A DNA stretch of 55,221 nt from Mediterranea sp. (in: CFB group bacteria) (GTDB lineage: Bacteria > Bacteroidota > Bacteroidia > Bacteroidales > Bacteroidaceae), in contig JAIRKY010000058.1 of the NCBI GenBank assembly GCA_031259755.1, positions 1 through 55,221 of the forward strand, written 5' to 3'. Under the pieces are notes generated by a model that was not told where the DNA came from, made no database searches, and saw only the letters and a list, made by a program, of their open reading frames with translations. How positions within the stretch are numbered: position 1 is the stretch's first letter; the number at the start of each line of letters is the position of its first letter. This document shows positions 38,382-48,725 of this stretch, one piece after another. The position numbers and the translations under genes are program-made.

Positions 38382-40388
38382 TTAATGTGAGTTCGATATC
38401 ACAGTGCTCCTGTAATTCTTCAAACCGGTTTGTAGGAAATCGACATACTTATCGATGTCTTCATCGTACGCATAAGATTTGTTCAGCGGCTTACCGTCAT
38501 TGTCTATCAGTATATAGAAAGGCTGTGCGTTAGCTCCGAACTTCACACGTTGCAGATAACTCCATTTGTCGCCTAACGTGCGCAATGTACGTTCTTTACC
38601 GTTTTCCGTCACCTTGATCTGTTCGGGCAAAGGCTGCTTATTATCCACATACAACGTGATCAATACGTAATCATTGTTGATGATCTCACTCACTTTCGAA
38701 TCCGTCCATACGGCCAACTCCATTTTACGACAGTTCACACAACCAAATCCTGTAAAGTCAAGCATAACCGGTTTCCCGTTTTTACGGGCATATTCCATAC
38801 CGGCATCATAATCATCGAATCTGGCATGTACTTCTTTGGCGTACAAATTAAAATCCTGCGTATTCAAATGAGGAGTAAATGCACTCACAGCTTTTAGCGG
38901 CGCCCCCCATAATCCCGGAATCATATATATAGCAAAAGCCAGTGAGATCAATGCCACGAAGAAACGTGGAACACTCACTTTAGTACTGTCATCGTCATGC
39001 GGGAATCTGATCTTTCCAAGCAGATATACACCCAGTAAAGCAAAGATCACGATCCATAACGCCAGGAACGTTTCCCTGTCAAGAATACTCCATCCATAGG
39101 CAAGATCGGCAACAGAAAGGAACTTCAAAGCAAAAGCCAACTCAAGGAAACCTAAGGTCACTTTGATCACATTCATCCATCCTCCGGATTTAGGCATGGA
39201 TTTCAACCAGGATGGGAAGAGCGCAAATAAGGTAAACGGCAAGGCCAACGCAAGGGCAAAGCCGAACATACATATTACCGGGCCAACAATATTCCCGGTT
39301 GTAGCAACTTCAACCAGTACAAAACCAATAATCGGCCCCGTACAAGAGAAAGAAACCAATGCCAGAGTAAATGCCATCAGGAAGATACTGATCAGCCCAC
39401 TGGTCTGTTCCGCCTTGCTGTCAACGGAAGTGCTCCAACCGGATGGCAGCGTAATTTCAAACGCCCCAAAGAAAGACGCGGCGAAAACGACCAGCATCAG
39501 GAAGAATAAAACATTGAATATGGCATTTGTTGAAAGCGCATTTAGCGCGTTCGGGCCAAAGATCAAGGTGATCACAACACCTAAAGTGACATAGATCACA
39601 ATAATCGATATCCCGTATGTCACCGCATCACGAATACCTTTTGCTTTATCCTTTGTACGTTTCAGGAAAAAACTTACGGTCATAGGGATAATTGGCCATA
39701 CACATGGCGTAAACAAAGCCAGTAGTCCACCGGCAAATCCTGCAAAGAAAACATATAGCCATGACAGATCTTTCCGGGAAGCCGTATCACCAAATGCCTG
39801 TAACTCGCTGATTACGGGTGACCATAAATCGCTTGCCGACAGCTCCTCCACCGTACTATCCTTTATTTCTTCAGTCTCTGTTGTAGACTGTGCTGTTTTT
39901 ATTTCTTCAGTCGCTGTTGTAGATTGTGTTGTTTTTGAAACTCTTCCCGAAAATGTAAATGGAATGTCGGTCGGAGGCAAGCAAGTTTCATCAGAGCACG
40001 CGCCATACTCCAGATATCCCGTAATGACATATTCAGGCTTGGTAAACTTCACTTGCTGTACGAACTCGCCTTTCGTTTCGAAATAACGTACGTCCATTTG
40101 AAAGATCTGGTCGAACTTCTTAATCTCTTTACCACGGGGCATTAACTTGCCGACCGGTTCTACCCCATCCGTCTTTTCGATATGGAATGTCGCGGAAACA
40201 GGCCCATCACCCAGCTCGGTAGAATAAACATGCCATCCGGATTCAATCGCAGCAATAAATATGATCTCGGCCTCAGTATCCGAAACCGGATTTAAAGCTG
40301 TCTTAAATCTTACCGGATCATATATCTGCGCATTCATTACTGCAAAAAAACAAAACAGCAGGGATGATAGAACAATTATTTTTCTCAT
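38382..40388 (-). CDS. DsbD-like thiol:disulfide interchange protein
   Basis: Signal peptide; N-terminal domain with YGACSDETCLPP; CcdA-like TM domain LFTPCVWPIIPMTVSFFL; C-terminal thioredoxin-like GFGCVNCRKMELAVW. Confidence 0.94.
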   Translation of the reverse strand: MRKIIVLSSLLFCFFAVMNAQIYDPVRFKTALNPVSDTEAEIIFIAAIESGWHVYSTELGDGPVSATFHIEKTDGVEPVGKLMPRGKEIKKFDQIFQMDVRYFETKGEFVQQVKFTKPEYVITGYLEYGACSDETCLPPTDIPFTFSGRVSKTTQSTTATEEIKTAQSTTETEEIKDSTVEELSASDLWSPVISELQAFGDTASRKDLSWLYVFFAGFAGGLLALFTPCVWPIIPMTVSFFLKRTKDKAKGIRDAVTYGISIIVIYVTLGVVITLIFGPNALNALSTNAIFNVLFFLMLVVFAASFFGAFEITLPSGWSTSVDSKAEQTSGLISIFLMAFTLALVSFSCTGPIIGFVLVEVATTGNIVGPVICMFGFALALALPFTLFALFPSWLKSMPKSGGWMNVIKVTLGFLELAFALKFLSVADLAYGWSILDRETFLALWIVIFALLGVYLLGKIRFPHDDDSTKVSVPRFFVALISLAFAIYMIPGLWGAPLKAVSAFTPHLNTQDFNLYAKEVHARFDDYDAGMEYARKNGKPVMLDFTGFGCVNCRKMELAVWTDSKVSEIINNDYVLITLYVDNKQPLPEQIKVTENGKERTLRTLGDKWSYLQRVKFGANAQPFYILIDNDGKPLNKSYAYDEDIDKYVDFLQTGLKNYRSTVISNSH
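39865..39936 (-). repeat. 36-bp in-frame tandem duplication in the dsbD-like linker
   Basis: ATTTCTTCAGT... starts at 39865 and 39901; encodes TTQSTTATEEIK/TAQSTTETEEIK. Confidence 0.9.
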
Positions 40389-40400
40389 AATTAAATGCTT

Positions 40401-40700
40401 TTATAATTCATAATCCACACAAGCCCTGCTTTCTTTCGCACTGGCTATAATTTTCCCCGCTGCCACATGTTCCGGATGAGTCGAATAAGCTTTTACGTCT
40501 TCCCATGAATCAAATTCACTATACAAAGCAATATGCCAAGCCTCTGCCGGATTCGTATTCAATCCGACTTCAATTTTACGAATAAACGGCATTTGGGTAG
40601 GAAGATTTTCGATGGCAACCTTAAAACGGTTCATGACATCCAATTTCTCTTCTTGTGCGATTTCACCTTTCAACTTAAATATTACAATATGCTTAACCAT
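40401..40700 (-). CDS. Dabb (stress-responsive A/B barrel) family protein
   Basis: VKHIVIFKLKGE...WHIALYSEFDSWEDVKAYSTHPEHVAAGKII. Confidence 0.9.
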   Translation of the reverse strand: MVKHIVIFKLKGEIAQEEKLDVMNRFKVAIENLPTQMPFIRKIEVGLNTNPAEAWHIALYSEFDSWEDVKAYSTHPEHVAAGKIIASAKESRACVDYEL

Positions 40701-40929
40701 AAATTGGCTGTTTTAATCACTTTCATATATTTATGAAGTGCAAAAATACTCTTTTTGCTTTAAATATGCATAATACATAAATAAAACTGATGTTAATTAT
40801 AGGCATTGCGGGTGGTTGAATCGTACCGATTATACTAAAAGTATCAAGATTGCCACATCGCTATGAATGAAGCAATCGACTGCTCTTCCTGATTTTCGAG
40901 GATGGGAAAATAGATGTCTGGAGATGTCC

Positions 40930-41319
40930 TTAGTCAAACTTCTGCATAATAATCTGCATCTCCAAATCAGATGTAATTATAGTTAGCTCTATAGAGTCCG
41001 GATCAAGTTCTTCAGGCCACGGACGAATAGCCTGTCTGTAACTTTCTTGAGGTTTATCCGGACCATTGTACTCGGATACAGGCTGTTTATTCCTCGCCGG
41101 CTTTATAGCTACAACGATCTCGTCCACCGCCTCAGGCTCCATATCCGAAGAGTTTTCAACTACAACTGGAATGGTATCCCTGGGAGCAGGTATCCAATGA
41201 ACTACTTCTTCTTCAGAATTACAGCCACGACAGCCGATAAGAGTGGAGAATAACACAGTGACCATAGCTGTGAGAAACACGGCTATGGTCACTTTACGTA
41301 TTTGAGTTAAATAATGCAT
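40930..41319 (-). CDS. Hypothetical lipoprotein
   Basis: VLFSTLIGCRGC lipobox-like; directly downstream of the DUF3868-like gene. Confidence 0.65.
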   Translation of the reverse strand: MHYLTQIRKVTIAVFLTAMVTVLFSTLIGCRGCNSEEEVVHWIPAPRDTIPVVVENSSDMEPEAVDEIVVAIKPARNKQPVSEYNGPDKPQESYRQAIRPWPEELDPDSIELTIITSDLEMQIIMQKFD

Positions 41320-41339
41320 GCGAATAATACACAGACAAA

Positions 41340-42815
41340 TTATAATCCGTTCTTCAATTGTACCAATGCACGGCGAGCTTCCTCAACTCCATTGGTCGCA
41401 GCCATCTGAAGATAAACTTCGGCTTTGTCGCGATTACCTTCCAACATATACAAGACACCCAGATTGTTGAATGCTGCCGGATTAGCTGAGAATTGTTCCA
41501 GATATCTACGTGCACGCTGCGTATCTTTCTTTGCTAAGGCTATAGCTGCCGCGTTAATGTTTGCTTCCGCATTATTCGGGAACAAACGCGCCGAAAGGTC
41601 AAGCATATCGTTGTATTCTGTTGATCCGCGCGGATAGCTGTTTGCCACGGCAAAGAGTTCCGTTACAGTCAAAGAACCTGAACCGGCAACCAACATGCGA
41701 CGGCCATCTTCGATGTTCATTGAAGCACGTGTATAAGCAATCTCATAGTTCACGCGGGGAACCTGCGGGAAAACACGATCACGAAGATATCTGTAAGGAA
41801 CACCGTCGGCGAGTTGTATTAACATGCGCTCACGCCCCTGTGTGATATCAACGGAACCGATCACATCCAATACCGCTTCACGAAACATCATATCCGTACG
41901 TTTAACCAATGAAGCGATAGAGTCCCAGTCTTCCGGTATCCAGTTTACTTCCAATGGGGCTTTACCGGATACACGGAATTCACGTAAATAATCTTTCAAT
42001 GCCAAAGCACGGACTGAGGCTTCACGCTCATTCGCGCGATGGTTACCGATAGGAGCTCCATAACCCGTAATGTGTACATAAGAAAGCTCATTACCAGCCT
42101 GTGATTGAACCGCACTGATCAAATCGCGCAAGCGATAATAGATTTCATAATGTTGCTTTTTTAAAGCGTTTTTCTTCAAGTCATTTGAGATCTCGAATGG
42201 GAAAGTTCCACGTAAGTAATACACCTTGCTGCTTTCTTCGATAGGAGCTACAATATTTACCAGCGACAAATAACGTGAATCGACACCGGGAGCGATACGA
42301 GGCGCAATTCCCTGAGGAATAGTTATTCTATCCGAGATCTTATCTTCATAAACCGCAGCCTGTTTTCCGTTACAAGCACATTCCTCAACACGTAGAAAGA
42401 GTACGCTTTCTTCCATCCAATCCCTATAAGGTACCGATACCTTATAAGTAAAGAAGCGAGCGTTTTTCTTATCATCACGGATAACTACCGAAGGAGACAC
42501 AAGGTCACGAGACTTTTTCTCGCTCATATTTTTCTCGCGGTTATAAACTTTATGCATCTCAGCGCCATTAATCAGCACTGATGGTAAGGATAGGCTATAC
42601 GCAGGAGTCCGCAACATCGGAATCAACGTCAATGACTCATTTGAAGGGAGACGGAGCGCTTCGTAGTTTATATCCATCTCTACCTGTAACTGATTTTCAA
42701 CCAAGGAAAAACGTTGGCGGGCAACATAAATCTGACCCTTATAAGCTTCTTGCGCTGTCACAAACAGAACAGGGACCTGAAGCATGAATAATAAACAGAT
42801 AAACAGTTTTTTCAT
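41340..42815 (-). CDS. DUF3868-like secreted protein with OmpA-like and TPR-like C-terminal regions
   Basis: Signal peptide, IYVARQRFSLVENQLQVEMDINYEAL, HITGYGAPIGNHRANEREASVRALALKDYL, NNLGVLYMLEGNRDKAEVYLQMA. Confidence 0.75.
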   Translation of the reverse strand: MKKLFICLLFMLQVPVLFVTAQEAYKGQIYVARQRFSLVENQLQVEMDINYEALRLPSNESLTLIPMLRTPAYSLSLPSVLINGAEMHKVYNREKNMSEKKSRDLVSPSVVIRDDKKNARFFTYKVSVPYRDWMEESVLFLRVEECACNGKQAAVYEDKISDRITIPQGIAPRIAPGVDSRYLSLVNIVAPIEESSKVYYLRGTFPFEISNDLKKNALKKQHYEIYYRLRDLISAVQSQAGNELSYVHITGYGAPIGNHRANEREASVRALALKDYLREFRVSGKAPLEVNWIPEDWDSIASLVKRTDMMFREAVLDVIGSVDITQGRERMLIQLADGVPYRYLRDRVFPQVPRVNYEIAYTRASMNIEDGRRMLVAGSGSLTVTELFAVANSYPRGSTEYNDMLDLSARLFPNNAEANINAAAIALAKKDTQRARRYLEQFSANPAAFNNLGVLYMLEGNRDKAEVYLQMAATNGVEEARRALVQLKNGL

Positions 42816-43279
42816 TTTAGTATTGTATTATTGCACATTTATCGTAATTACAAGGGATTAATCTCTTTCTATTATTGTGTTTGCAAACGACAACAAGCTT
42901 ACGCTATCTAACCCCACGAAAGCAAAAACATATTCCCGTTCTTATGTTTTTCAATTTAACATATCTGCTAAAATATATAGATAACAATCGGTCACCCTAT
43001 ACTTCCCTAACAGAACTCATTAAAACTAAAAAACTTCTTGGCTAAACAAACTTCACTTCAATTAGTAATATCGTGTTTTTGTGCATAATACGTCAGCATA
43101 TTACTTATCATTCCTTACTTTTTATAGTTGCCAGAAAGCATTTTTTTGTTTTATTGTTGCAAAAATGGATATTTCACCGCAATTTACCAAACATTTGGGA
43201 CTATTTTTTAGACCAAAAATCTTTTATTTTTTACGATTATGCTTAGGCGCCATACTGTCTCATTAAGAAAATTCTTGAT

Positions 43280-44851
43280 TTAACGATATAACAACTTCAC
43301 TCCTAACTTGCTTTTAGTCAGTAAACTAACCACAACCATAGCTATGATAGATAACGGAAGAGCAAATACAATCGGGTCGATCATGGGGAAAGGATAGCTC
43401 TCAATCAACACATTCTTTCCGAACAGCGCTTTACAAATTCCTATGGCTGCGGCTTCTTTTTCGTGCAGGAATACCAGTGCAAAGATACTGGCAAGCGCTC
43501 CCGTCCAAAGACTGGCTAAAGCCCCCTGGCGGGTAGCCCGTTTCCAATACAGAGCACAGAAATAAGCAGGAAGGAAAGAAGAAGCGCAAATTCCCATAAA
43601 CATCGCCGTTCCACGGGCAATGATATCGTTAGGCAACATATAGCAGATAATATAGCTAACTAATATAACAAAAAATATCCCTGTCCTGATCACACTGGTT
43701 AAACGATCTCTTGAACGTGGTTTATATGTACCATAAATATCTGAACCGACCGACGTTCCCATCGTGTGAAACTGTGAACTAAGCGTAGACATACTTGCCG
43801 AAAGGATGCAAAGCATAAAAATAGCGGAGAACCATTCGGACATGGCTTTAGTAATAAAGTAAGGTATAATTTTATCTATATCATTCACAACTTCAGTCGC
43901 TACAGCTCCTTCTGTCTGCAAAAAGAAGATATTACTCAAAGCTCCTATGTGATAGATCGCCCCGACAGTTATTAATATGAATAAGCTGCCTACAAATACA
44001 CCACGGTTAAGCTGCTTGGTGCTTTTAACAGTCATAAAACGTACGACCAATTGGGGCTGAGCCAAACAGCCAAGTCCTACACCCATGATCAGGGAAGTAA
44101 CCAGTGTAAACCACTGGGGAGAACCTGTAACCGGCATACGTGTCCAGCCCTGATGCCCTAATTCCCTAAATTTCCCAGGGACAAGAGAAGTCATCTCCGT
44201 CAGCCTTTCATTAGCTTCGGTAAAGCCCATTCCAATAACTTTATAAAACCCAAAGAGCAGGAATAACATACATAAAAACATGATCACTGCCTGCATAGCA
44301 TCGGTATACATTACAGCTTTCATTCCGCCGGCAATAACATAAGCCGCCACAACAAGGGTAAATATCAAAAGGGCTATATTGAAATCTATCTGAAAGATCT
44401 GTTCTATAAAAACAGCGCCACCTTTCATGACTACGGCAGCATAAAGTGGCATGCCTAAGAAGATGACAGCAGCAACAAATACCTGAACAGTACGCGAACG
44501 ATAGTAACGTCCCAGCAATTGAGGGAATGTCCCTACATTCAGTTTCGCCCCCAACCGGCGGGTACGTATACCGAAGAAGATAAAGGCAATAACTACGCCT
44601 ATAAACATATTGAGGAAACAGAGCCATTGGATACCCATCCCAAAAGCTGCAGAAATACCTCCAAAGCCTACGATTGCGGAAGCAGAGATAAATGCCGCCC
44701 CATAAGACAATGCCATTACAATAGGATTCATGCCACGGCCTCCAACCAGATAGTCACTGGATGAGATTGTTTTCCGGTATCCTAAAAAACCTAAGAAAGC
44801 GGTGAGTAGCAGGTAGGCTACCACAATCAATCCAAGAATAAATGTATTCAT
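43280..44851 (-). CDS. Sodium:solute symporter family protein
   Basis: Multi-TM; GYRKTISSSDYLVGGRGMNPIVMALSYGAAFISASAIVGFGG. Confidence 0.93.
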   Translation of the reverse strand: MNTFILGLIVVAYLLLTAFLGFLGYRKTISSSDYLVGGRGMNPIVMALSYGAAFISASAIVGFGGISAAFGMGIQWLCFLNMFIGVVIAFIFFGIRTRRLGAKLNVGTFPQLLGRYYRSRTVQVFVAAVIFLGMPLYAAVVMKGGAVFIEQIFQIDFNIALLIFTLVVAAYVIAGGMKAVMYTDAMQAVIMFLCMLFLLFGFYKVIGMGFTEANERLTEMTSLVPGKFRELGHQGWTRMPVTGSPQWFTLVTSLIMGVGLGCLAQPQLVVRFMTVKSTKQLNRGVFVGSLFILITVGAIYHIGALSNIFFLQTEGAVATEVVNDIDKIIPYFITKAMSEWFSAIFMLCILSASMSTLSSQFHTMGTSVGSDIYGTYKPRSRDRLTSVIRTGIFFVILVSYIICYMLPNDIIARGTAMFMGICASSFLPAYFCALYWKRATRQGALASLWTGALASIFALVFLHEKEAAAIGICKALFGKNVLIESYPFPMIDPIVFALPLSIIAMVVVSLLTKSKLGVKLLYR

Positions 44852-44973
44852 TGCGCTTTGTCTTTATCGTTATCTTTGTTCCAATACTTGATACCGTACC
44901 AAGCGGAAAACACTACACACATTACAGAGAGTAGATAGGGTAAATAGATCAATGGATCTTCTATTCCAAACAT
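44848..44973 (-). CDS. 41-aa symporter small accessory-like membrane protein
   Basis: MFGIEDPLIYLPYLLSVMCVVFSAWYGIKYWNKDNDKDKAQ*. TGA overlaps the symporter ATG (ATGA); not in the supplied ORF track. Confidence 0.8.
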   Translation of the reverse strand: MFGIEDPLIYLPYLLSVMCVVFSAWYGIKYWNKDNDKDKAQ

Positions 44974-45084
44974 TTCGTTTCAGTTTTTAATTAAAAGACG
45001 AAACAAAAGTAACGAATTAATTGAATATAAAGAAAAAAAGATAGGAATTATCGTTTAAAAAGTTAAAGAAAGGAAGGAGGCCTC

Positions 45085-47832
45085 TCAAAACAGATCTAAC
45101 TTATTTTTCTTGGCTTCTTCCAAAGAAACGATCTTTTGTCCGGTTACGTCTTTTCTTTCCCTGAGTTGCTGGTATTCTTTATTCAATTCTTCTTCCAGCT
45201 CGTTTTTAAGTTCCGGATTCATCAATCGGGCGGCAACACCGGCATTTTGTGAAGCATCTTTCAGATGAATAACAGGAGCATGATAGACAGAAGCGATTTT
45301 GAGCGCCGTGTGTAGCTTGGAAGTAGTGGCGCCACCTACAAGCAACGGTACATGTAAACCCGCCTTTTGAAGTTCAACAGCCACATGCACCATTTCTTCG
45401 AGTGATGGTGTGATCAAACCGCTCAAACCAATCATATCGACTTTATAATCAATGGCTTGTTGAACAATGGTTTCTGCAGGTACCATAACACCGAGATCAA
45501 TGATCTCATAGCCATTACAAGCCATAACTACGGAAACGATGTTCTTGCCGATATCGTGTACATCACCCTTTACCGTAGCCAGAAGTACTTTTCCGGCAGA
45601 AGCGCTACCCTCTTGCTTTTCCGATTCGATAACGGGTTGCAGGATGGATACCGCCTTTTTCATGGTACGAGCTGTCTTCACTACCTGCGGCAGGAACATC
45701 TTGCCATCGCCAAACAGTTCGCCCACTTTATTCATTCCGCCCATTAACGGGCCTTCAATAATATCTACAGCCTTTTCGTATAATGGAAGCGCTTCTTTCA
45801 GGTCTTCTTCCAGAAAATCACCAACGCCTTTTATCAAAGCATATTGCAAACGCTCTTCCACGTTACCCTGGCGCCAGGTGTCCTGCGCTATTGTTTGCGA
45901 TTGAGGTTGATCCGCTGCTATATACTTTAAGGTTTCGGCAAGTTCGATTAAACGTTCGGCGGCATCGGGACGACGGTTCAGTACCACATCTTCGATCTTT
46001 TCCAGCACATCTTCCGGTATATCGGTGTACAGAACAGAGGTCGCCGGATTCACGATTCCCATATCCAAGCCTTGCTTAATGGCATGATAAAGAAATACGG
46101 CATGCATGGCTTCACGTATATAGTCGTTGCCACGAAATGAAAAAGAGAGATTACTGATGCCACCGCTGATGTAAGCGCCAGGTAAATGCCGTTTGATCCA
46201 CCTTATCGTATGTATAAAGTCTACCGCATAGTTGTTATGTTCTTCGATACCTGTAGCAATAGCCAGCACGTTCGGGTCGAATATAATGTCGTGAGGATCA
46301 AAACCGATTTCACCTATCAGCAACCGGTATGCTCTTTCGCATATCTCGATCTTGCGTTCAAACGTATCCGCCTGGCCTTTTTCATCAAAAGCCATAACGA
46401 CGACTGCCGCTCCATAACGGTTGATCGTACGGGCATATTCAAGGAATTTCTCCTCTCCTTCTTTTAAGGAGATAGAATTTATAATCGATTTGCCTTGAAC
46501 GCATTTCAATCCGGCAAACAATACTTCCCATTTCGAAGAGTCGATCATGACAGGCACACGGGCTATTTCGGGTTCGGAAGCAATCAAGTTAAGGAAAATG
46601 GTCATTTCCTCTTTGGCATCCAACAGGCCGTCGTCCATATTGATGTCGATTACCAACGCGCCATTTTCTACCTGCTTGCGAGCGATGCTTAATGCTTCAT
46701 CGTATTTCTTCTCCCGGATCAGCCGTAAGAATTTACGGGAACCGGCTACGTTACATCGTTCACCAATGTTCACAAAATTCATCTCCGGTTTGACTTCCAA
46801 CAATTCCAGGCCGGAGAGCCATAGACATTCGGGCTTGGGAACAGGTTCATGCGGCTTAGCGCCTTGTACCAGAACCGAGTATTCGGCAATATATTCGTCT
46901 GTCGTACCGCAACATCCCCCGATAATATTGACCAGTCCTTCATCGACATATTCTTTTACCTGTGCGGCCATCTCCATCGGGGTCTGATCGTATTGCCCCA
47001 GACTGTTGGGCAATCCTGCATTGGGGTAGGCGCTAATATAATAAGGCGCACGGGCGGCCAATTGTCTCAAAAAGGGTTTCAACTGACGGGCGCCAAAAGA
47101 ACAGTTCAGCCCGACGGAGAATATCTTCGCATGTTGAACGGAAGCCAAAAAAGCCTCCAGCGTTTGCCCCGAAAGCGTACGCCCGCCCGTATCGGACACG
47201 GTTACCGAAAGCATCAGAGGCACCTCTATACCGGTAATATTCATTGCTTGCCGTGCGGCAAAGATGGCGGCTTTCGCATTCAGGGAATCAAATATGGTTT
47301 CTATCAGGATAGCATCTACCCCGGCGGTCAGAAGCGCCTCCATTTGCTCCTGATAGGCAATTGCCAGTTCATCATAAGTAACGGAACGAAACGCAGGGTT
47401 ACTCACATCGGGTGACATGGATGCCGTTTTATTGGTTGGCCCAACAGAACCGGCGACAAACCGGGGTTTAGCAGGATTCTTACGGGTATATTCGTCGGCT
47501 ACTTCGCGTGCCAGCTTCACGGCAGTCCGGTTTATCTCACGCACATACTCCTGCACATGATAATCAGCCATCGAAATAGTTGTGGAGTTGAATGTATTGG
47601 TTTCGATAATATCAGCCCCTGCTTCGAGGTATTTACGATGGATGTCCTGTATCACATCAGGCCGGGTCAGACACAGCAGGTCATTATTCCCCTTCATTTG
47701 CCCGGGAATAGTTGCAAACCGGTCATTACGAAAGTCTTCTTCCGTCAGGTTATAGCGTTGGATCATGGTACCCATGGCGCCATCCAGGATCAGAATATGT
47801 TCAGGGATTATTTGAGATATTGTTTCTTTCAT
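45085..47832 (-). CDS. metH: Cobalamin-dependent methionine synthase, without C-terminal activation domain
   Basis: LDGAMGTMIQRYNL; GGCCGTTDEYI; GERCNVAGSRKF; GDVHDIGKNIVSVVMACNGYEIIDLGVMVP. Ends at SLEEAKKNKLDLF*. Confidence 0.95.
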   Translation of the reverse strand: MKETISQIIPEHILILDGAMGTMIQRYNLTEEDFRNDRFATIPGQMKGNNDLLCLTRPDVIQDIHRKYLEAGADIIETNTFNSTTISMADYHVQEYVREINRTAVKLAREVADEYTRKNPAKPRFVAGSVGPTNKTASMSPDVSNPAFRSVTYDELAIAYQEQMEALLTAGVDAILIETIFDSLNAKAAIFAARQAMNITGIEVPLMLSVTVSDTGGRTLSGQTLEAFLASVQHAKIFSVGLNCSFGARQLKPFLRQLAARAPYYISAYPNAGLPNSLGQYDQTPMEMAAQVKEYVDEGLVNIIGGCCGTTDEYIAEYSVLVQGAKPHEPVPKPECLWLSGLELLEVKPEMNFVNIGERCNVAGSRKFLRLIREKKYDEALSIARKQVENGALVIDINMDDGLLDAKEEMTIFLNLIASEPEIARVPVMIDSSKWEVLFAGLKCVQGKSIINSISLKEGEEKFLEYARTINRYGAAVVVMAFDEKGQADTFERKIEICERAYRLLIGEIGFDPHDIIFDPNVLAIATGIEEHNNYAVDFIHTIRWIKRHLPGAYISGGISNLSFSFRGNDYIREAMHAVFLYHAIKQGLDMGIVNPATSVLYTDIPEDVLEKIEDVVLNRRPDAAERLIELAETLKYIAADQPQSQTIAQDTWRQGNVEERLQYALIKGVGDFLEEDLKEALPLYEKAVDIIEGPLMGGMNKVGELFGDGKMFLPQVVKTARTMKKAVSILQPVIESEKQEGSASAGKVLLATVKGDVHDIGKNIVSVVMACNGYEIIDLGVMVPAETIVQQAIDYKVDMIGLSGLITPSLEEMVHVAVELQKAGLHVPLLVGGATTSKLHTALKIASVYHAPVIHLKDASQNAGVAARLMNPELKNELEEELNKEYQQLRERKDVTGQKIVSLEEAKKNKLDLF

Positions 47833-47869
47833 CTTTCCACATAGCATTTGCCTACATAGCTTCTCCCTC

Positions 47870-48325
47870 TTAATAGTTTTTTCGGATCCTGTCCATATCG
47901 CGACGATCGTCTTTCTCTTTAAGCGATTCGCGTTTATCGTACTGCTTCTTTCCTTTAGCCAAGGCGATGACCACTTTAGCCAATCCTTTTTCGTTGATGA
48001 ACATCCGAACAGGAACGATCGTAAAACCGGTCTCTTTGGTTCCGCGTTCCAGCTTCTTAATTTCTTTTTTGTTAAGCAACAATTTACGGTCTCTGCGTAC
48101 CGGATGATTATTGTATGAGCCGTAGAAATATTCGGCTATATGCATATTCTTCACCCACATCTCGCCTCTCGACAAAAAACAATAAGTATCGACAAGACTG
48201 GCTTTCCCTATACGGATGGATTTGATCTCTGTTCCGGTAAGCACAATTCCGGCAGTAAAGGTTTCGATGAACTCGTAATCGAAACCCGCACGTTTGTTTT
48301 TTATATGTACAGAAGGCTGTTCCAT
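47870..48325 (-). CDS. smpB: SsrA-binding protein
   Basis: [53 protein letters not shown]. Confidence 0.97.
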   Translation of the reverse strand: MEQPSVHIKNKRAGFDYEFIETFTAGIVLTGTEIKSIRIGKASLVDTYCFLSRGEMWVKNMHIAEYFYGSYNNHPVRRDRKLLLNKKEIKKLERGTKETGFTIVPVRMFINEKGLAKVVIALAKGKKQYDKRESLKEKDDRRDMDRIRKNY

Positions 48326-48330
48326 CTTTT

Positions 48331-48444
48331 TTAAAAGACCACAAGTAATTTACGCTTATCCTCTTCCAAACGAATTTCCTCCCAAGCCTTGGCCGGAGAG
48401 GAAATCGGTAATAATGCTATTTTAACTATCTCTTTGTAGTTCAA
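48331..48444 (-). pseudogene. Truncated 5' remnant of a YIP1-family-like membrane protein gene
   Basis: TTG start: [37 protein letters not shown]. Resembles the N-terminus of YIP1-like proteins; stops just before smpB. Confidence 0.5.
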
Positions 48445-48448
48445 TTAA

Positions 48449-48725
48449 GGAAACGCTATTTCCGAAGTATTCGACTTTATTGATCAACGCCATCGGCAAC
48501 TAATACAGCTCTATAATAGCCATTGCTATCCAGGGTTAAATCAGGATAAATATAGCTTAACGGAAACGCTATTTCCGAAGTATTCGACTTTAATTCAATT
48601 TCGCTACCCGATTGATCGACGCCATCGGCAACTAATACAGCTTTATAATAGCCATTGCTATCCGGGGTTAAATCAGGATGTTTCGCTTTAATATCTTCTT
48701 CGGAAGGTAATATATAGCTTAACGA
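48449..48725 (-). repeat. Tandem duplication (ancestral unit about 162 bp) in the NigD-like gene 3' end
   Basis: GGAAACGCTATTTCCGAAGTATTCGACTTTA at 48449 and 48562. The second copy carries a 30-bp and a 19-bp deletion. Confidence 0.9.

Noticed and set aside
43081-43266. 61-aa ORF in the intergenic region upstream of the DUF3868-like gene
   Set aside because: AT-rich region with no family resemblance or operon context.
47833-47869. Cobalamin riboswitch for metH
   Set aside because: Only about 37 bp separates metH from smpB; no room for a B12 riboswitch.
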